A DNA stretch of 64,000 nt from Streptomyces sp. A0958 (lineage in GTDB: Bacteria > Actinomycetota > Actinomycetes > Streptomycetales > Streptomycetaceae). The stretch is taken from the NCBI RefSeq assembly GCF_004795035.1, contig NZ_SSBK01000022.1, forward strand, positions 1-64,000. The letters run 5' to 3'. Of this stretch, positions 25,089 through 33,382 are shown piece by piece. Numbering within the stretch: the stretch's first letter is position 1; every line of letters begins with the position of its first letter. The position numbers and the translations under genes were made by a program. The notes below the pieces were generated by a model. It searched no databases, was not told the origin of the DNA, and saw nothing but the letters and a program-made list of their open reading frames with translations.

Positions 25089-25912
25089 GGCAGTTCCTCC
25101 AACATACGCAGGATGAATTTTCGCGACTCGGCCGGGGGAAGCGCCAGGTCGCGCGTTGCATCGTACGCACGTTGCATACGCTCCACCACACTGCATTCCT
25201 CGTGCAGCTCCCCGCCGTACCCATGCTCCGTGTACGCCACTGTGCGAGTGTCCCGCAATCTGAGAAACCAGACGTCGGTGCTCGACAAACCGTGCAATCC
25301 GGCCTCCTGAGGCAGGACTTGCAGCGTCAGGTTCGGCCGCTCCGCCGCCTCGGCGAGGTACGCAAGCTGCCTCCGCCACTCCTGCGCACTTCGCAGGGCC
25401 GTCCGGAGCACTGCCTCCGACAGAATGGTACGGAAGGGCGGCGGGTCATCCGCTGTCAGCAGGTCTTGCCGCCCCATCCGTGCCTCAACCTGCTGATCCA
25501 GGGCGTCACCGCGCAGACCTCCTGCCGCGAGCAACTCCCGTGCGTACCCCGGTGTCTGCAAGAGACCGGGAACGATACTCACCGCGAAGTGCCACAGGCT
25601 CGTCGCCTCCGCCTCCAGGCCCATGTACCGCCGGTAGCGCTCCTTGAACTGCGTCTGGTCGCTGATGGCCAGTTCCCACAGCGCCAACAGCAGTCCCGGC
25701 GTCCCGTAGTGCTGGTCCAGCGCCTGCACCACCTCCGGGCCGCCGACCGTCTCCCCCTTCTCCATCTTCCCGAACAACGACCAGTCCCAGCCCAGTCGTT
25801 CGCCGAGCTGCCGCAGACTGTCGCCGCGCGCGGTACGCAGGTGCCGCAGCTCCTCCGCGAACCGTGCCCGTGGTTCCCTGCTGCGGCCTGTTACCGCCCG
25901 CCTCGTCGGCAT
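25070..25912 (-). CDS. XRE-family regulator with DUF5753 ligand domain
   Basis: A 280-residue protein. The N-terminal helix-turn-helix (about residues 18-75) includes LRQLGERLGWDWSLFGKMEKGE. The remaining two-thirds is a DUF5753 domain (ATSLWHFAVSIVPGLLQTPGYA near residue 104-125, then LSEAVLR and LQVLPQEAGLHG). It probably senses a small molecule or partner protein and controls itself and the DUF397 gene, which overlaps its end. The ATG at 25912 has a GGAGG site. It is divergent from two small genes that often accompany this pair. Confidence 0.9.
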   Translation of the reverse strand: MPTRRAVTGRSREPRARFAEELRHLRTARGDSLRQLGERLGWDWSLFGKMEKGETVGGPEVVQALDQHYGTPGLLLALWELAISDQTQFKERYRRYMGLEAEATSLWHFAVSIVPGLLQTPGYARELLAAGGLRGDALDQQVEARMGRQDLLTADDPPPFRTILSEAVLRTALRSAQEWRRQLAYLAEAAERPNLTLQVLPQEAGLHGLSSTDVWFLRLRDTRTVAYTEHGYGGELHEECSVVERMQRAYDATRDLALPPAESRKFILRMLEELPCDPST

Positions 25913-26088
25913 CGCACCCTCCGTGGAACGTGTGGAACGTGGCTCGCCCGCTGGGGAGGCACCCTCCACCCTCGGTGTGTCACCCCTCTGACGGGGCCAT
26001 TCTCGTAACGAGCCCCTCACGCACCGTACGACCGGGCGTGTGGCGAGGCAGAGGAATCCGCGAAAGAACAGCCGAAGGAAGAAGCCCC

Positions 26089-26382
26089 ATGAAGCCGTCC
26101 CTCCCCCGCAGGACGCCCCAGGCGAACCCGTCCGCCCCCCAGGCGGGGAACACGCCAACGGCCAAGGTCCAGGAAGCCGTCGATGCCCGCGACGATCTCG
26201 CCGCCGCCCTGACAGCCGCGGGTATTCAGCTGCCCGCGATGGACGTACGCACCCCGTGGCGAGACGCCGGGGACGACGGCGGCGCACGGCCGGCCGACTA
26301 CGCGCTCGTCCACCTCGGTGTCTGCTCCGCCCCCGTGGCGCACGCCCTCGCCGCAGTGATCAGGGGCGGAGCGACCGGGTGA
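26089..26382 (+). CDS. Small hypothetical protein near the XRE/DUF397 pair
   Basis: A 97-residue protein without signal peptide. The N-terminal third is Pro/Ala-rich and probably disordered; the rest (LAAALTAAGIQLPAMDV, then YALVHLGVCSAPVAHALAAVI) resembles small Streptomyces proteins commonly found beside XRE/DUF5753 regulators, whose function is unknown. AAGGAAG lies before the ATG. The stop overlaps the next gene by GTGA. Confidence 0.72.
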   Translation: MKPSLPRRTPQANPSAPQAGNTPTAKVQEAVDARDDLAAALTAAGIQLPAMDVRTPWRDAGDDGGARPADYALVHLGVCSAPVAHALAAVIRGGATG

Positions 26383-26786
26383 CCGACGGCGGCCTCCCTC
26401 GCGTCGGGACGGCCGTGCACGACGGCGGGAGCGACCGGGTGGGACTGGTGGTGGGCCACAAGGGTCTGTGTTTCCGGCTCCGCCCCCTCGGCGGTGGCCG
26501 CGAGTGGGACGCCGACCCGGCCCGCGTGCGGGCGCTCAGCCCCTCCGAGTTGCTGAGCGCCCGCGTCGCCGAGGCCAACGCCCGCAGCCGTACCGGCCTC
26601 AGTGTGTGCGACGTACGGACGTCGCCGCGGCTGCTTCCGGATGTGGCGGAGGCCCCGCCTCCTCCCCTCACCCGAGATCGGCCAGCAGATCGTCCAGCAC
26701 CGCTTCCTCCTCCACCCGCACCCCCGCCTCCCGCAACGCGTCCGGCAGACCGGGGTCCCACGGGGCATCGGCCCGTACCCCGGTGA
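26379..26786 (+). CDS. Hypothetical protein with convergent overlap with jetD
   Basis: A 135-residue frame starting at a GTG that overlaps the previous stop. Residues 1-45 (VGLVVGHKGLCFRLRPLGGG, then REWDADPARVR) look like a small beta-barrel type protein common in Streptomyces XRE/DUF397 neighbourhoods. From about residue 95 the frame is Pro-rich because it runs antisense into the last 119 nt of jetD. The C-terminal part may therefore be read-through after loss of an earlier stop. The start and first 80 residues look real; the end is uncertain. Confidence 0.5.
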   Translation: MTDGGLPRVGTAVHDGGSDRVGLVVGHKGLCFRLRPLGGGREWDADPARVRALSPSELLSARVAEANARSRTGLSVCDVRTSPRLLPDVAEAPPPPLTRDRPADRPAPLPPPPAPPPPATRPADRGPTGHRPVPR

Positions 26787-27924
26787 GGGCGGGGCCTGCG
26801 GGCAGCGCCCGCACGGCGGCGCGGTAGTCGGCCGCGGTGTAGCGCCACGGGGTCCAGGGAACCCGCCGCAGCAGGGCGGTAGCGATCCGCAGGCCTCCCC
26901 AGTCGAAGTCGCCGTGGTAGTGGAAACGGCTGCCGTGCGCGTGGAGACCGCTCAGGAGTAAGAGGGCGGCGGCGGACGGCTGGCCCTGGAGACAGACCAG
27001 CGGCGCGCACCGCGTGCCGTACGTGTCGGCGGCCGCGGCGAGCACGGCCGGGTTCTCGCAGATCCGGACCGTCGGCGGCGCCGAACTGGGCGGGCACCGG
27101 GTCAGCTGCCGCAGAGTCAGCACGACGGGCTCGCCCGCGTCGGCCATCCAGTCCAGGGCGGGCGTGCCCCGCAGGTTCAGGGCGAGCACGGTCGAGGACA
27201 ACTCGTCGCGCAGCAGGCCCACCGATGCCCACGCCTCGCGCCGCCCCTGCGCACCGCCTGCGTCGGGGGCCCCGGTCAGCGCCCGGATGCCGGAGAGGGT
27301 GAGGGTGCTGAGCGGGGTGCCGTCGTCCAGGGCGTGGGCACTGCCCAAGAGCCGGGAGGAGAACGCGGGGAGCGACAACGCGGGCTCCACCGGCAGGGCC
27401 CGGATGACGGTGGCGGTCCGGCCCAGCAGGTCAGCGGCGGCGGTGCTGGTGCCGGCCAGGCGGCGTACCAGCCCGTCGTTCCGGAGCCGTTCGGCCCAGC
27501 CCCGGAGGGCGGGGACCTCGTCCGCCAGGGCGTCGAGCGGGGCGTACGCCTGTGCCCAGGCGCGCTGCTCGTCGGCGCGCGCCTGGTCGAGGAGGGTGAC
27601 CGGCCCGGTGAGCGCCACCACGGCCGCGGCCAGTCCCGACGGGCTGATGCCGGAGCGGCGCAGGAGGTCGTCCACCGCGTCGAGGCGCACGGACAGGGAC
27701 CGCCCGCCACCCGGAGCACGCCCCAACAGCCTTTCCGCCGCCAACCGTTGGTCCGCCGTGGGCGAGCTCAGCGATATCGGTCCGGTGAGCGGCTGCCCGC
27801 GCTCCAGGCGCCGGCGCGCACGGTCGACCAGCCAGCCGAGTCCGGGTGCGCCGAGGAGTCTGCGCAGCCGTACGTCGTCGACCGTCACCCCGGCCGTCGC
27901 GGGGGTCGCGGGGGTCAGTTCCAC
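26668..27924 (-). CDS. jetD: JetD: Wadjet type II nuclease subunit (DUF2399/TIGR02679-like)
   Basis: A 418-residue protein. The N-terminal part matches the DUF3323-like arm (GLGWLVDRARRRLERGQPL). The C-terminal DUF2399 region has a Toprim fold related to topoisomerase VI/Spo11: the catalytic Glu lies in ENPAVL near residue 290 and the metal-binding DxD in HYHGDFDWGGLRIA near 339-341. In Wadjet systems JetD cleaves DNA after JetABC has extruded a plasmid loop. The GTG at 27924 is inside the last codons of jetC (10-nt overlap), supporting translational coupling. Catalytic residues look intact. Confidence 0.9.
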   Translation of the reverse strand: MELTPATPATAGVTVDDVRLRRLLGAPGLGWLVDRARRRLERGQPLTGPISLSSPTADQRLAAERLLGRAPGGGRSLSVRLDAVDDLLRRSGISPSGLAAAVVALTGPVTLLDQARADEQRAWAQAYAPLDALADEVPALRGWAERLRNDGLVRRLAGTSTAAADLLGRTATVIRALPVEPALSLPAFSSRLLGSAHALDDGTPLSTLTLSGIRALTGAPDAGGAQGRREAWASVGLLRDELSSTVLALNLRGTPALDWMADAGEPVVLTLRQLTRCPPSSAPPTVRICENPAVLAAAADTYGTRCAPLVCLQGQPSAAALLLLSGLHAHGSRFHYHGDFDWGGLRIATALLRRVPWTPWRYTAADYRAAVRALPAGPALTGVRADAPWDPGLPDALREAGVRVEEEAVLDDLLADLG

Positions 27925-30900
27925 AGCGGCTCCGACGCGTCGACCGCCTCGGTCCGGGGTGCGGGAGCCGTGTGCTCGGGCCCTACCGGGTCCGGACCGC
28001 GCCGCCTTCGAGTGCCGTCCCACTCCCACCGGGTGACGAGCACCGCCGCGACCTCGTCGATCCGCGACAGCTGGGCGATGGCGATGCCGGGCACCTGCGG
28101 GTAGCATGCCCACTCGCGCTCACTCGTCATCACGACGTCGAGGTCGAAGGCGTGCAGCAGGCCAAGGCACTTGGCGCGGGAGTCGTCGTCCACCCCGGCG
28201 AACGCCTCGTCGAGGGTGACCAGGCGCGGCGCGTACGGGCTGCCCGCACTCGCGTAGTGGGAGGACGCGGCGGCGAACAGCGGCACCGACATGGCGAGCA
28301 CCCGCTCGCCGCCGGAAGCGGGGCCCGTGGCCGGAATCCAGCGGCCCTGCTGGTGCCGCTCGACCCCGAACTCGTGCCAGGTCCGGTAGTCGAGTGCGGC
28401 GGTGAGGTGGTCCAGCCAGCTGCCCGAGGCGTCGTCGGTGTGCTGGCGGGCGATCTGCTCCTGAAGGAACTCTCCCACGGCCGCGCGGTCCTCGGCGCTC
28501 CAGACGTCGGCCGACCGGCGCAGCCGCTCCCTGGCCCGGGCCAGCCCGGCGGGGGCCTTGCGGGAAGCCCGCCACACCAGCCTCAGCCGCATGCCGGTGG
28601 AGGTCGGCCGCTCCTCCAGTTCGACGTTCATGTCCCGCACCTGCCGCTCGGCCGCACCGATCAGCTCCTGGAGCGTCCCTGCGACCTCCGTGACCAGATG
28701 GGTCTCCAGGATCTCCCGCTCCCGTGCGGACAGGATGCGGGCGAGTTCGCCGACCTCGACAGCCAGTGCCGCGGCCAGGTCCGGTACGGCTCGTTCGCGG
28801 CCCTGGTAGGTGATGTCGACGACCATGCCGTCCTCCACCATCCGGGCGGACGCCCGGTGTCCGTGCCGGGACAGGGTGTCCTGGAGGGACTTGAACTCCT
28901 CGCTGAGCCGGCGTTGCACCCGTTCCCACGCGCTGTCGGAGTCGTCCGTGGCGGCCAGGGCCGCGTCGATGGCGCGGGCCAGCGCGATGGCAGGGGTGGC
29001 GGCCCACGCGCCGCCGTCCGCTGCGGGAACCTCGATGTCGGGAACTGCCACCGTCATCAGCCCGGTACCGGTGAACCGCTGGAGCGCGGCAATGGCCTCC
29101 GTACGCGCCTCGGCCGCTTCTCGGAGCCCTTCGTGCAACTGCTCGATGCGGCCTTCGGCCCTGCTCGCCGCCCGGTCGGCCTCGGCATGGCGCCGGTGGG
29201 CGGCCCGCTGCTCGCTCTCGCACGTGCGGAGCGCCTCCGCGGTCTGCGCCAGCAGGCGCTGGAGTTCGTCGACGGCTGCGCCGACCGTGGAACGCAAGGT
29301 GCTGAAGCGTTCGTCGGCCGCTGCCGCCTCGTTCTCCGCCTCCTTCGCGCGCTCCGTGAGCTCCGCGGCACGCTCGGCGGCCTGCCCGGCCTCGGTACGT
29401 TCGTCCGCGACCTGGCCGCCGGCCTCACCGCGTTCACGCAGAGCGGGCCAGAGGGCCGCCAGCACCTCGGCGAGGGCGCCGAGTGCGTCACGCACCGCCG
29501 TCAGCCCTTCCTCGTCGGCCGGCATCCTCAGGTCCTCGGCGGTCCGGGCGAGCTCCGCCGCGGCCGACTCGCTCCGCTCAGCCGCCTCCAGGAGGGCGGC
29601 GGCCCGCTCCTCGCACCGTTCGCCGGTCCGGCGCAGGGATTGCGCGGCGGCTGCCACTCGCGCGTGTGCGCGGGTGAGGGCGGTCTCGTCCGGTACGTCC
29701 GCCACCTCCTCGTCCAGCGCACTGCGGCGGGCGGCCACCGTGGCGGCCAGTTCCGCGAGGGCCTCCAGTTCGCCCTGCAGAACGTTGAGTTCGCTGCGGA
29801 TGACGTCCATGCGGGAGCGTCGGGCAGCCTCCCGCGCGCCCTCACCGATGTACTCGGCAGCGGCTTTGGCCCACCGGCCGGTCAGCGCGCCGACCCGGAA
29901 GCGCCCGTCGACCGCGGCCCAGGTTCCGGCTTCGCCCTCCGGCCCGGCGTCCCCACCGGCACCGCCGTGCGCACCGGCTCCCCGCCCGGCACCACCATGC
30001 CCGCCACCCACCGCACCGGCTCCCCGCCCGGCACCGATCGCGGCGAGCAGCCGGGCCACGGTCTCTTCGCCCACGGCCGCGGCCCCGGCGTCCCCGTGGT
30101 CCACGGCCGGGCGCAGCAGGTGCGCGAGCGACGCGCCCCGTACCGGGGCCCCGCCCGGAGCGAGCAGCACCTCGTGGCTGTCTGCGGCAAGGACCGCGCC
30201 GCTGGGCAGCACCCATGCGTCCAGCATTCCGGACGCCTCCAAGGCGGCCTCAAGACCGGCGCGTTCCTCTTCGGAGAGCCCGTTCTCGAAGTCCACCAGC
30301 CGCCACAGTGGGGCGCCCGTCAGCCGCTCGCGCAGACCGGGGGTGCGGGTGCGCGGCGGCTGCGGCGGACGTCGCCCGCCGGCCTCCAGCGCGGTCAGTT
30401 CCTGCCGCAGTCCGTCGGCCTGCCCGGTGAGTTCGGCCCGGCGCCGGCCGGCGGCGGCAGCCTGCTCGGCCAGCCGCGCGGATGCGGCGCTGTGGGCGCG
30501 CGCGGCCTCGGCCCGCGCCGGGTACGGGCCATGGAGACGGCCCACCCATTCCTGGAGTTCGTCCAGCAGGCCGGGCTCGTCCGCATAGGCGAGTTCGGTC
30601 CAGCCACGGGCGCGGGTGCGGACTTCGTCCAGCAGCGCCCGTCCGGCGTGCACCATGTCCTCCTCGGCCAGGCCGAGCTCCGCCGCGGCCGCGGACCGGT
30701 CGGCATCGGCTTCGTCCAGTCGGACGGCCAGCGAGCGCCGCTCCTGCGAGGCGCGGGCGGCGGTCCGGACGAGGCTCGTCACATGGGTGTGCGCGCGTCG
30801 GGCCCGCTCCACGGACTCCTCGAGGGCGCTGCGCAGTTCGCTCGGGGGGAGTCCGTCGTCGGGCAGGTCGTCCCCCGGCAGGACGACTCGGGCGGCGGCC

Positions 30901-32141
30901 GCGGCCTCGACTGCCTGCCGATAGGTGTCCCGGGCGTGCCGGTCAGCCGACCGCAGCCGGTTCTCGGCGGCGCCGAGCCGCTCCAGGCCCTTGTGGTGCA
31001 GCCGCACCGCCTGATCCTGGTCGCCCCGCGCACGCTCTGCCGCACGCGCCGTGCGCTCCACCTCGTGGTGTGCCTGCTCAAGATTTCTGGCGCTGCGCAT
31101 CTCGGGGCTTTCCCGCAGGGCCGCGTCCTGGGCACGCAGCCGGTTCTGCTGCTCCTCCAGCGTCGCTGTGAGCTCGGCCGCCGCCTGTCGTTCCTCCTCG
31201 GCCCCGGCCTGCTGTGCCTGTGCCTCGGCGAGGTCCCGTTGGCGTTGCTCGTAGCGGGAGTGCTCGGCGCGTGGCAGCCGGGCGCGGCGGCGGGTGGCGA
31301 TGCGTGCGTAGCGCCGGTAGTGCTCCAGGAAGCCGGCGGCGGCGCGTTCCGCGGCGGAGGCGGCCGCCAGTTCGGTCTTCTCCTCGTCGAGTGAACGGAA
31401 CGCCTCGGCCACGTCGGCGATCACGGCCTGGTCCACCGGTGGCAGGGCCTCGGTGAGTGCGCGGGAAAGGGCTGCCTCGTTGGGGCGCTTGGACAGCTGA
31501 GGCTGGCGCAGTTGGACGAGCAGGTCGACCAGGGCGCCGTACCGCTGCTCGCCGAGCCCGAAGAGGGCCTCGTCCACGGCTCGGCGGTAGGCCTTGGCCT
31601 GGTCGTACACCATGCCGTGGCCGGCGACGGCTTCGACGAGGCGGTCCCTGGTCAGGGCCGTGCCGGTGGCGTCGACCAGGCTGAGGAACCCCTCCAGGGG
31701 TGTGCCGGGTCCGTGTTGGACGCGCCGGCTGGTGACCGCGTACCAGTGGCGGGCGATCCCGCGTCCGCTCACCGCCTTCAGTCCGCACAGCAGCGTGCGG
31801 AAGTGGCGTTCCCCGGTGCTCGCGTCGAGTCTGCCGAACTCGATCCAGGTGTAGCCGAGGCGCTCGGTGTGCGGGTGCTCACCGCCGAGGAGGAGGTTCC
31901 ATTCCATCCGCTTGCCGGGGTCGCCGTCCGGCTCCACCCGTCGCGGGCTCAGGTCGCCGTCGAGCAGGAAGGGCAGGGTGAGCGCGAGCACCTTGGACTT
32001 GCCGGTGCCGTTGTTGCCTCGCAGCAGCAGTCGTCCGTCACGGAAGTGGAATTCCTCCACGTCGTAGTGGAAGAGGTCGACGAGCCCGATCCTCAGGGGC
32101 TGCCAGCGGGTACGGAGGGGCTGGGGAAGCGGCTTGGTCAC
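27915..32141 (-). CDS. jetC: JetC: SMC/MukB-like ATPase of Wadjet type II (TIGR02680-like)
   Basis: A 1408-residue SMC-like ATPase. Walker A GNNGTGKS is at residues 42-49, the ABC signature SGGERVLAM near 1276, and Walker B LVTLDEAFAGVD near 1307. Long Glu/Arg/Ala-rich coiled coils flank a central hinge. Between about residues 700 and 735 is a Gly/Ala/His-rich insert (GAGRGAGAVGGGHGGAG) that is not expected in a hinge and may be a linker or repeat expansion. With JetA and JetB it should form a loop-extruding motor that recognises small circular DNA. GTG start overlaps the jetB stop by 4 nt. Confidence 0.93.
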   Translation of the reverse strand: MTKPLPQPLRTRWQPLRIGLVDLFHYDVEEFHFRDGRLLLRGNNGTGKSKVLALTLPFLLDGDLSPRRVEPDGDPGKRMEWNLLLGGEHPHTERLGYTWIEFGRLDASTGERHFRTLLCGLKAVSGRGIARHWYAVTSRRVQHGPGTPLEGFLSLVDATGTALTRDRLVEAVAGHGMVYDQAKAYRRAVDEALFGLGEQRYGALVDLLVQLRQPQLSKRPNEAALSRALTEALPPVDQAVIADVAEAFRSLDEEKTELAAASAAERAAAGFLEHYRRYARIATRRRARLPRAEHSRYEQRQRDLAEAQAQQAGAEEERQAAAELTATLEEQQNRLRAQDAALRESPEMRSARNLEQAHHEVERTARAAERARGDQDQAVRLHHKGLERLGAAENRLRSADRHARDTYRQAVEAAAAARVVLPGDDLPDDGLPPSELRSALEESVERARRAHTHVTSLVRTAARASQERRSLAVRLDEADADRSAAAAELGLAEEDMVHAGRALLDEVRTRARGWTELAYADEPGLLDELQEWVGRLHGPYPARAEAARAHSAASARLAEQAAAAGRRRAELTGQADGLRQELTALEAGGRRPPQPPRTRTPGLRERLTGAPLWRLVDFENGLSEEERAGLEAALEASGMLDAWVLPSGAVLAADSHEVLLAPGGAPVRGASLAHLLRPAVDHGDAGAAAVGEETVARLLAAIGAGRGAGAVGGGHGGAGRGAGAHGGAGGDAGPEGEAGTWAAVDGRFRVGALTGRWAKAAAEYIGEGAREAARRSRMDVIRSELNVLQGELEALAELAATVAARRSALDEEVADVPDETALTRAHARVAAAAQSLRRTGERCEERAAALLEAAERSESAAAELARTAEDLRMPADEEGLTAVRDALGALAEVLAALWPALRERGEAGGQVADERTEAGQAAERAAELTERAKEAENEAAAADERFSTLRSTVGAAVDELQRLLAQTAEALRTCESEQRAAHRRHAEADRAASRAEGRIEQLHEGLREAAEARTEAIAALQRFTGTGLMTVAVPDIEVPAADGGAWAATPAIALARAIDAALAATDDSDSAWERVQRRLSEEFKSLQDTLSRHGHRASARMVEDGMVVDITYQGRERAVPDLAAALAVEVGELARILSAREREILETHLVTEVAGTLQELIGAAERQVRDMNVELEERPTSTGMRLRLVWRASRKAPAGLARARERLRRSADVWSAEDRAAVGEFLQEQIARQHTDDASGSWLDHLTAALDYRTWHEFGVERHQQGRWIPATGPASGGERVLAMSVPLFAAASSHYASAGSPYAPRLVTLDEAFAGVDDDSRAKCLGLLHAFDLDVVMTSEREWACYPQVPGIAIAQLSRIDEVAAVLVTRWEWDGTRRRRGPDPVGPEHTAPAPRTEAVDASEPLWN

Positions 32142-33382
32142 GCCTGACCGGCCTTTCGCTGAGCCGGCATGCGCGCGCTGCCGGGTGTGCCTGGTTCGAG
32201 TACGACGGGTTCGCCGACCGCGTAGCGGGCCAGCGCGGGGCGGGGTTCGGCCCCGTCGGCGGTCCGGGAGACCAGGCCGAGGGCGGTGAGCCGGGCTACG
32301 GCCTGCTCGACGAGCTCGGTCTCCGTGCCCGGCTCCCGCGCGGCCTTGGACCAGAACGTGCCGTGCACGAGGGCGAGTTCGCGCACCCGCTGGGTGAGCT
32401 GGTGGGTGGTGACGGGCCGGCCCGCCCCCGCCAGGTACTCGGCGAGCAGCAGGGTGATGTGGCCGTGGGTGCCCTGCTCGGGCATCCGTACGTCGGTGAG
32501 GTCGTCCTCGGGGTCGACCATGGCGATGCCTTCGGCCCGGATCTCGGGCACCAGACCGGTCAGCTCGGCCACCCGGGCCGTGAGGAACCCCCGCTGCCTG
32601 GTGAGATAGCTGAGTTCGGCGTCGCTCAGCTCGTCGTAGTAGAGCACCGGGTCGTCCAGAAGTCTGCGGGTGAGCGCGTGCCGCATCGCGCGGAAACGGA
32701 GCTCCTCGCTGTCCAGGGCGGTTTCGGCGACGAGCTGCGCCAACCGGTCGGCGGTGGCCTCGGCCTGCACGGTGGAGGGACCACGGCGGGTCGCGAGCAG
32801 CCCGGCCAGTACCCGGCGTTCGACGTCGTAGAGGACGTCGCCCGCCCCGTTCACGTACGCGTCCTCGTCCCCGGCGACCCGGCGCAGCACGCCGAGGTCG
32901 AGCAGGAGCCGTACGACGGCCGCGAGGTCGAGGCGCTCGTCCCGGCGGTCGAGGGTGAAGTGGATGCCCGACGCGACCAGCCCGGGGTCGGTGGCGTCGA
33001 GGACGACCTGGTCGGCGAGGCGGCCAAGAGCGATCTGGGACTCGCCGCGTTCCAGGGCTGCCAGGGCCAGACAGAGCAGGACGTAGCGGCGACGGGTGAA
33101 GGGGGCAGCGGCGCGGGTGGCCTCGCGTGCGGGGTGTGTGGAGTCGTGGAGCACGCCGGGGATTTTGCGCAGCCGCGCGGTCTCGGCGTCCACGTGGAGC
33201 GGCCAGCCGGTGTTGCGGTCGAACCACTCGCGGAGTTCGGAGGCGTGCCGTCGCACGAGCCGGAACTCGTCAGCGTACTTGCCGTGGGCCAGGAGCAGCG
33301 GCTGTTTCAGCAGGGCGCGGGCGGCCTTGCGGAGCTCGGCGGCGTGCTGCCCGTCGAGCACTTCGGCCGGTGGCGTGGTCAT
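32138..33382 (-). CDS. jetB: JetB: Wadjet type II KITE-like subunit (DUF2398/TIGR02678-like)
   Basis: A 414-residue protein. Family features are RKAARALLKQPLLLA, the DEFRLVRRHASELREWFDRN segment near residue 40-60, and FTRRRYVLLCLALAALERGE near residue 95. Winged-helix regions in the C-terminal half fit the KITE role, bridging the JetA kleisin and the JetC heads. The ATG overlaps the jetA stop (ATGA), and its stop overlaps the jetC GTG. Confidence 0.92.
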   Translation of the reverse strand: MTTPPAEVLDGQHAAELRKAARALLKQPLLLAHGKYADEFRLVRRHASELREWFDRNTGWPLHVDAETARLRKIPGVLHDSTHPAREATRAAAPFTRRRYVLLCLALAALERGESQIALGRLADQVVLDATDPGLVASGIHFTLDRRDERLDLAAVVRLLLDLGVLRRVAGDEDAYVNGAGDVLYDVERRVLAGLLATRRGPSTVQAEATADRLAQLVAETALDSEELRFRAMRHALTRRLLDDPVLYYDELSDAELSYLTRQRGFLTARVAELTGLVPEIRAEGIAMVDPEDDLTDVRMPEQGTHGHITLLLAEYLAGAGRPVTTHQLTQRVRELALVHGTFWSKAAREPGTETELVEQAVARLTALGLVSRTADGAEPRPALARYAVGEPVVLEPGTPGSARMPAQRKAGQA

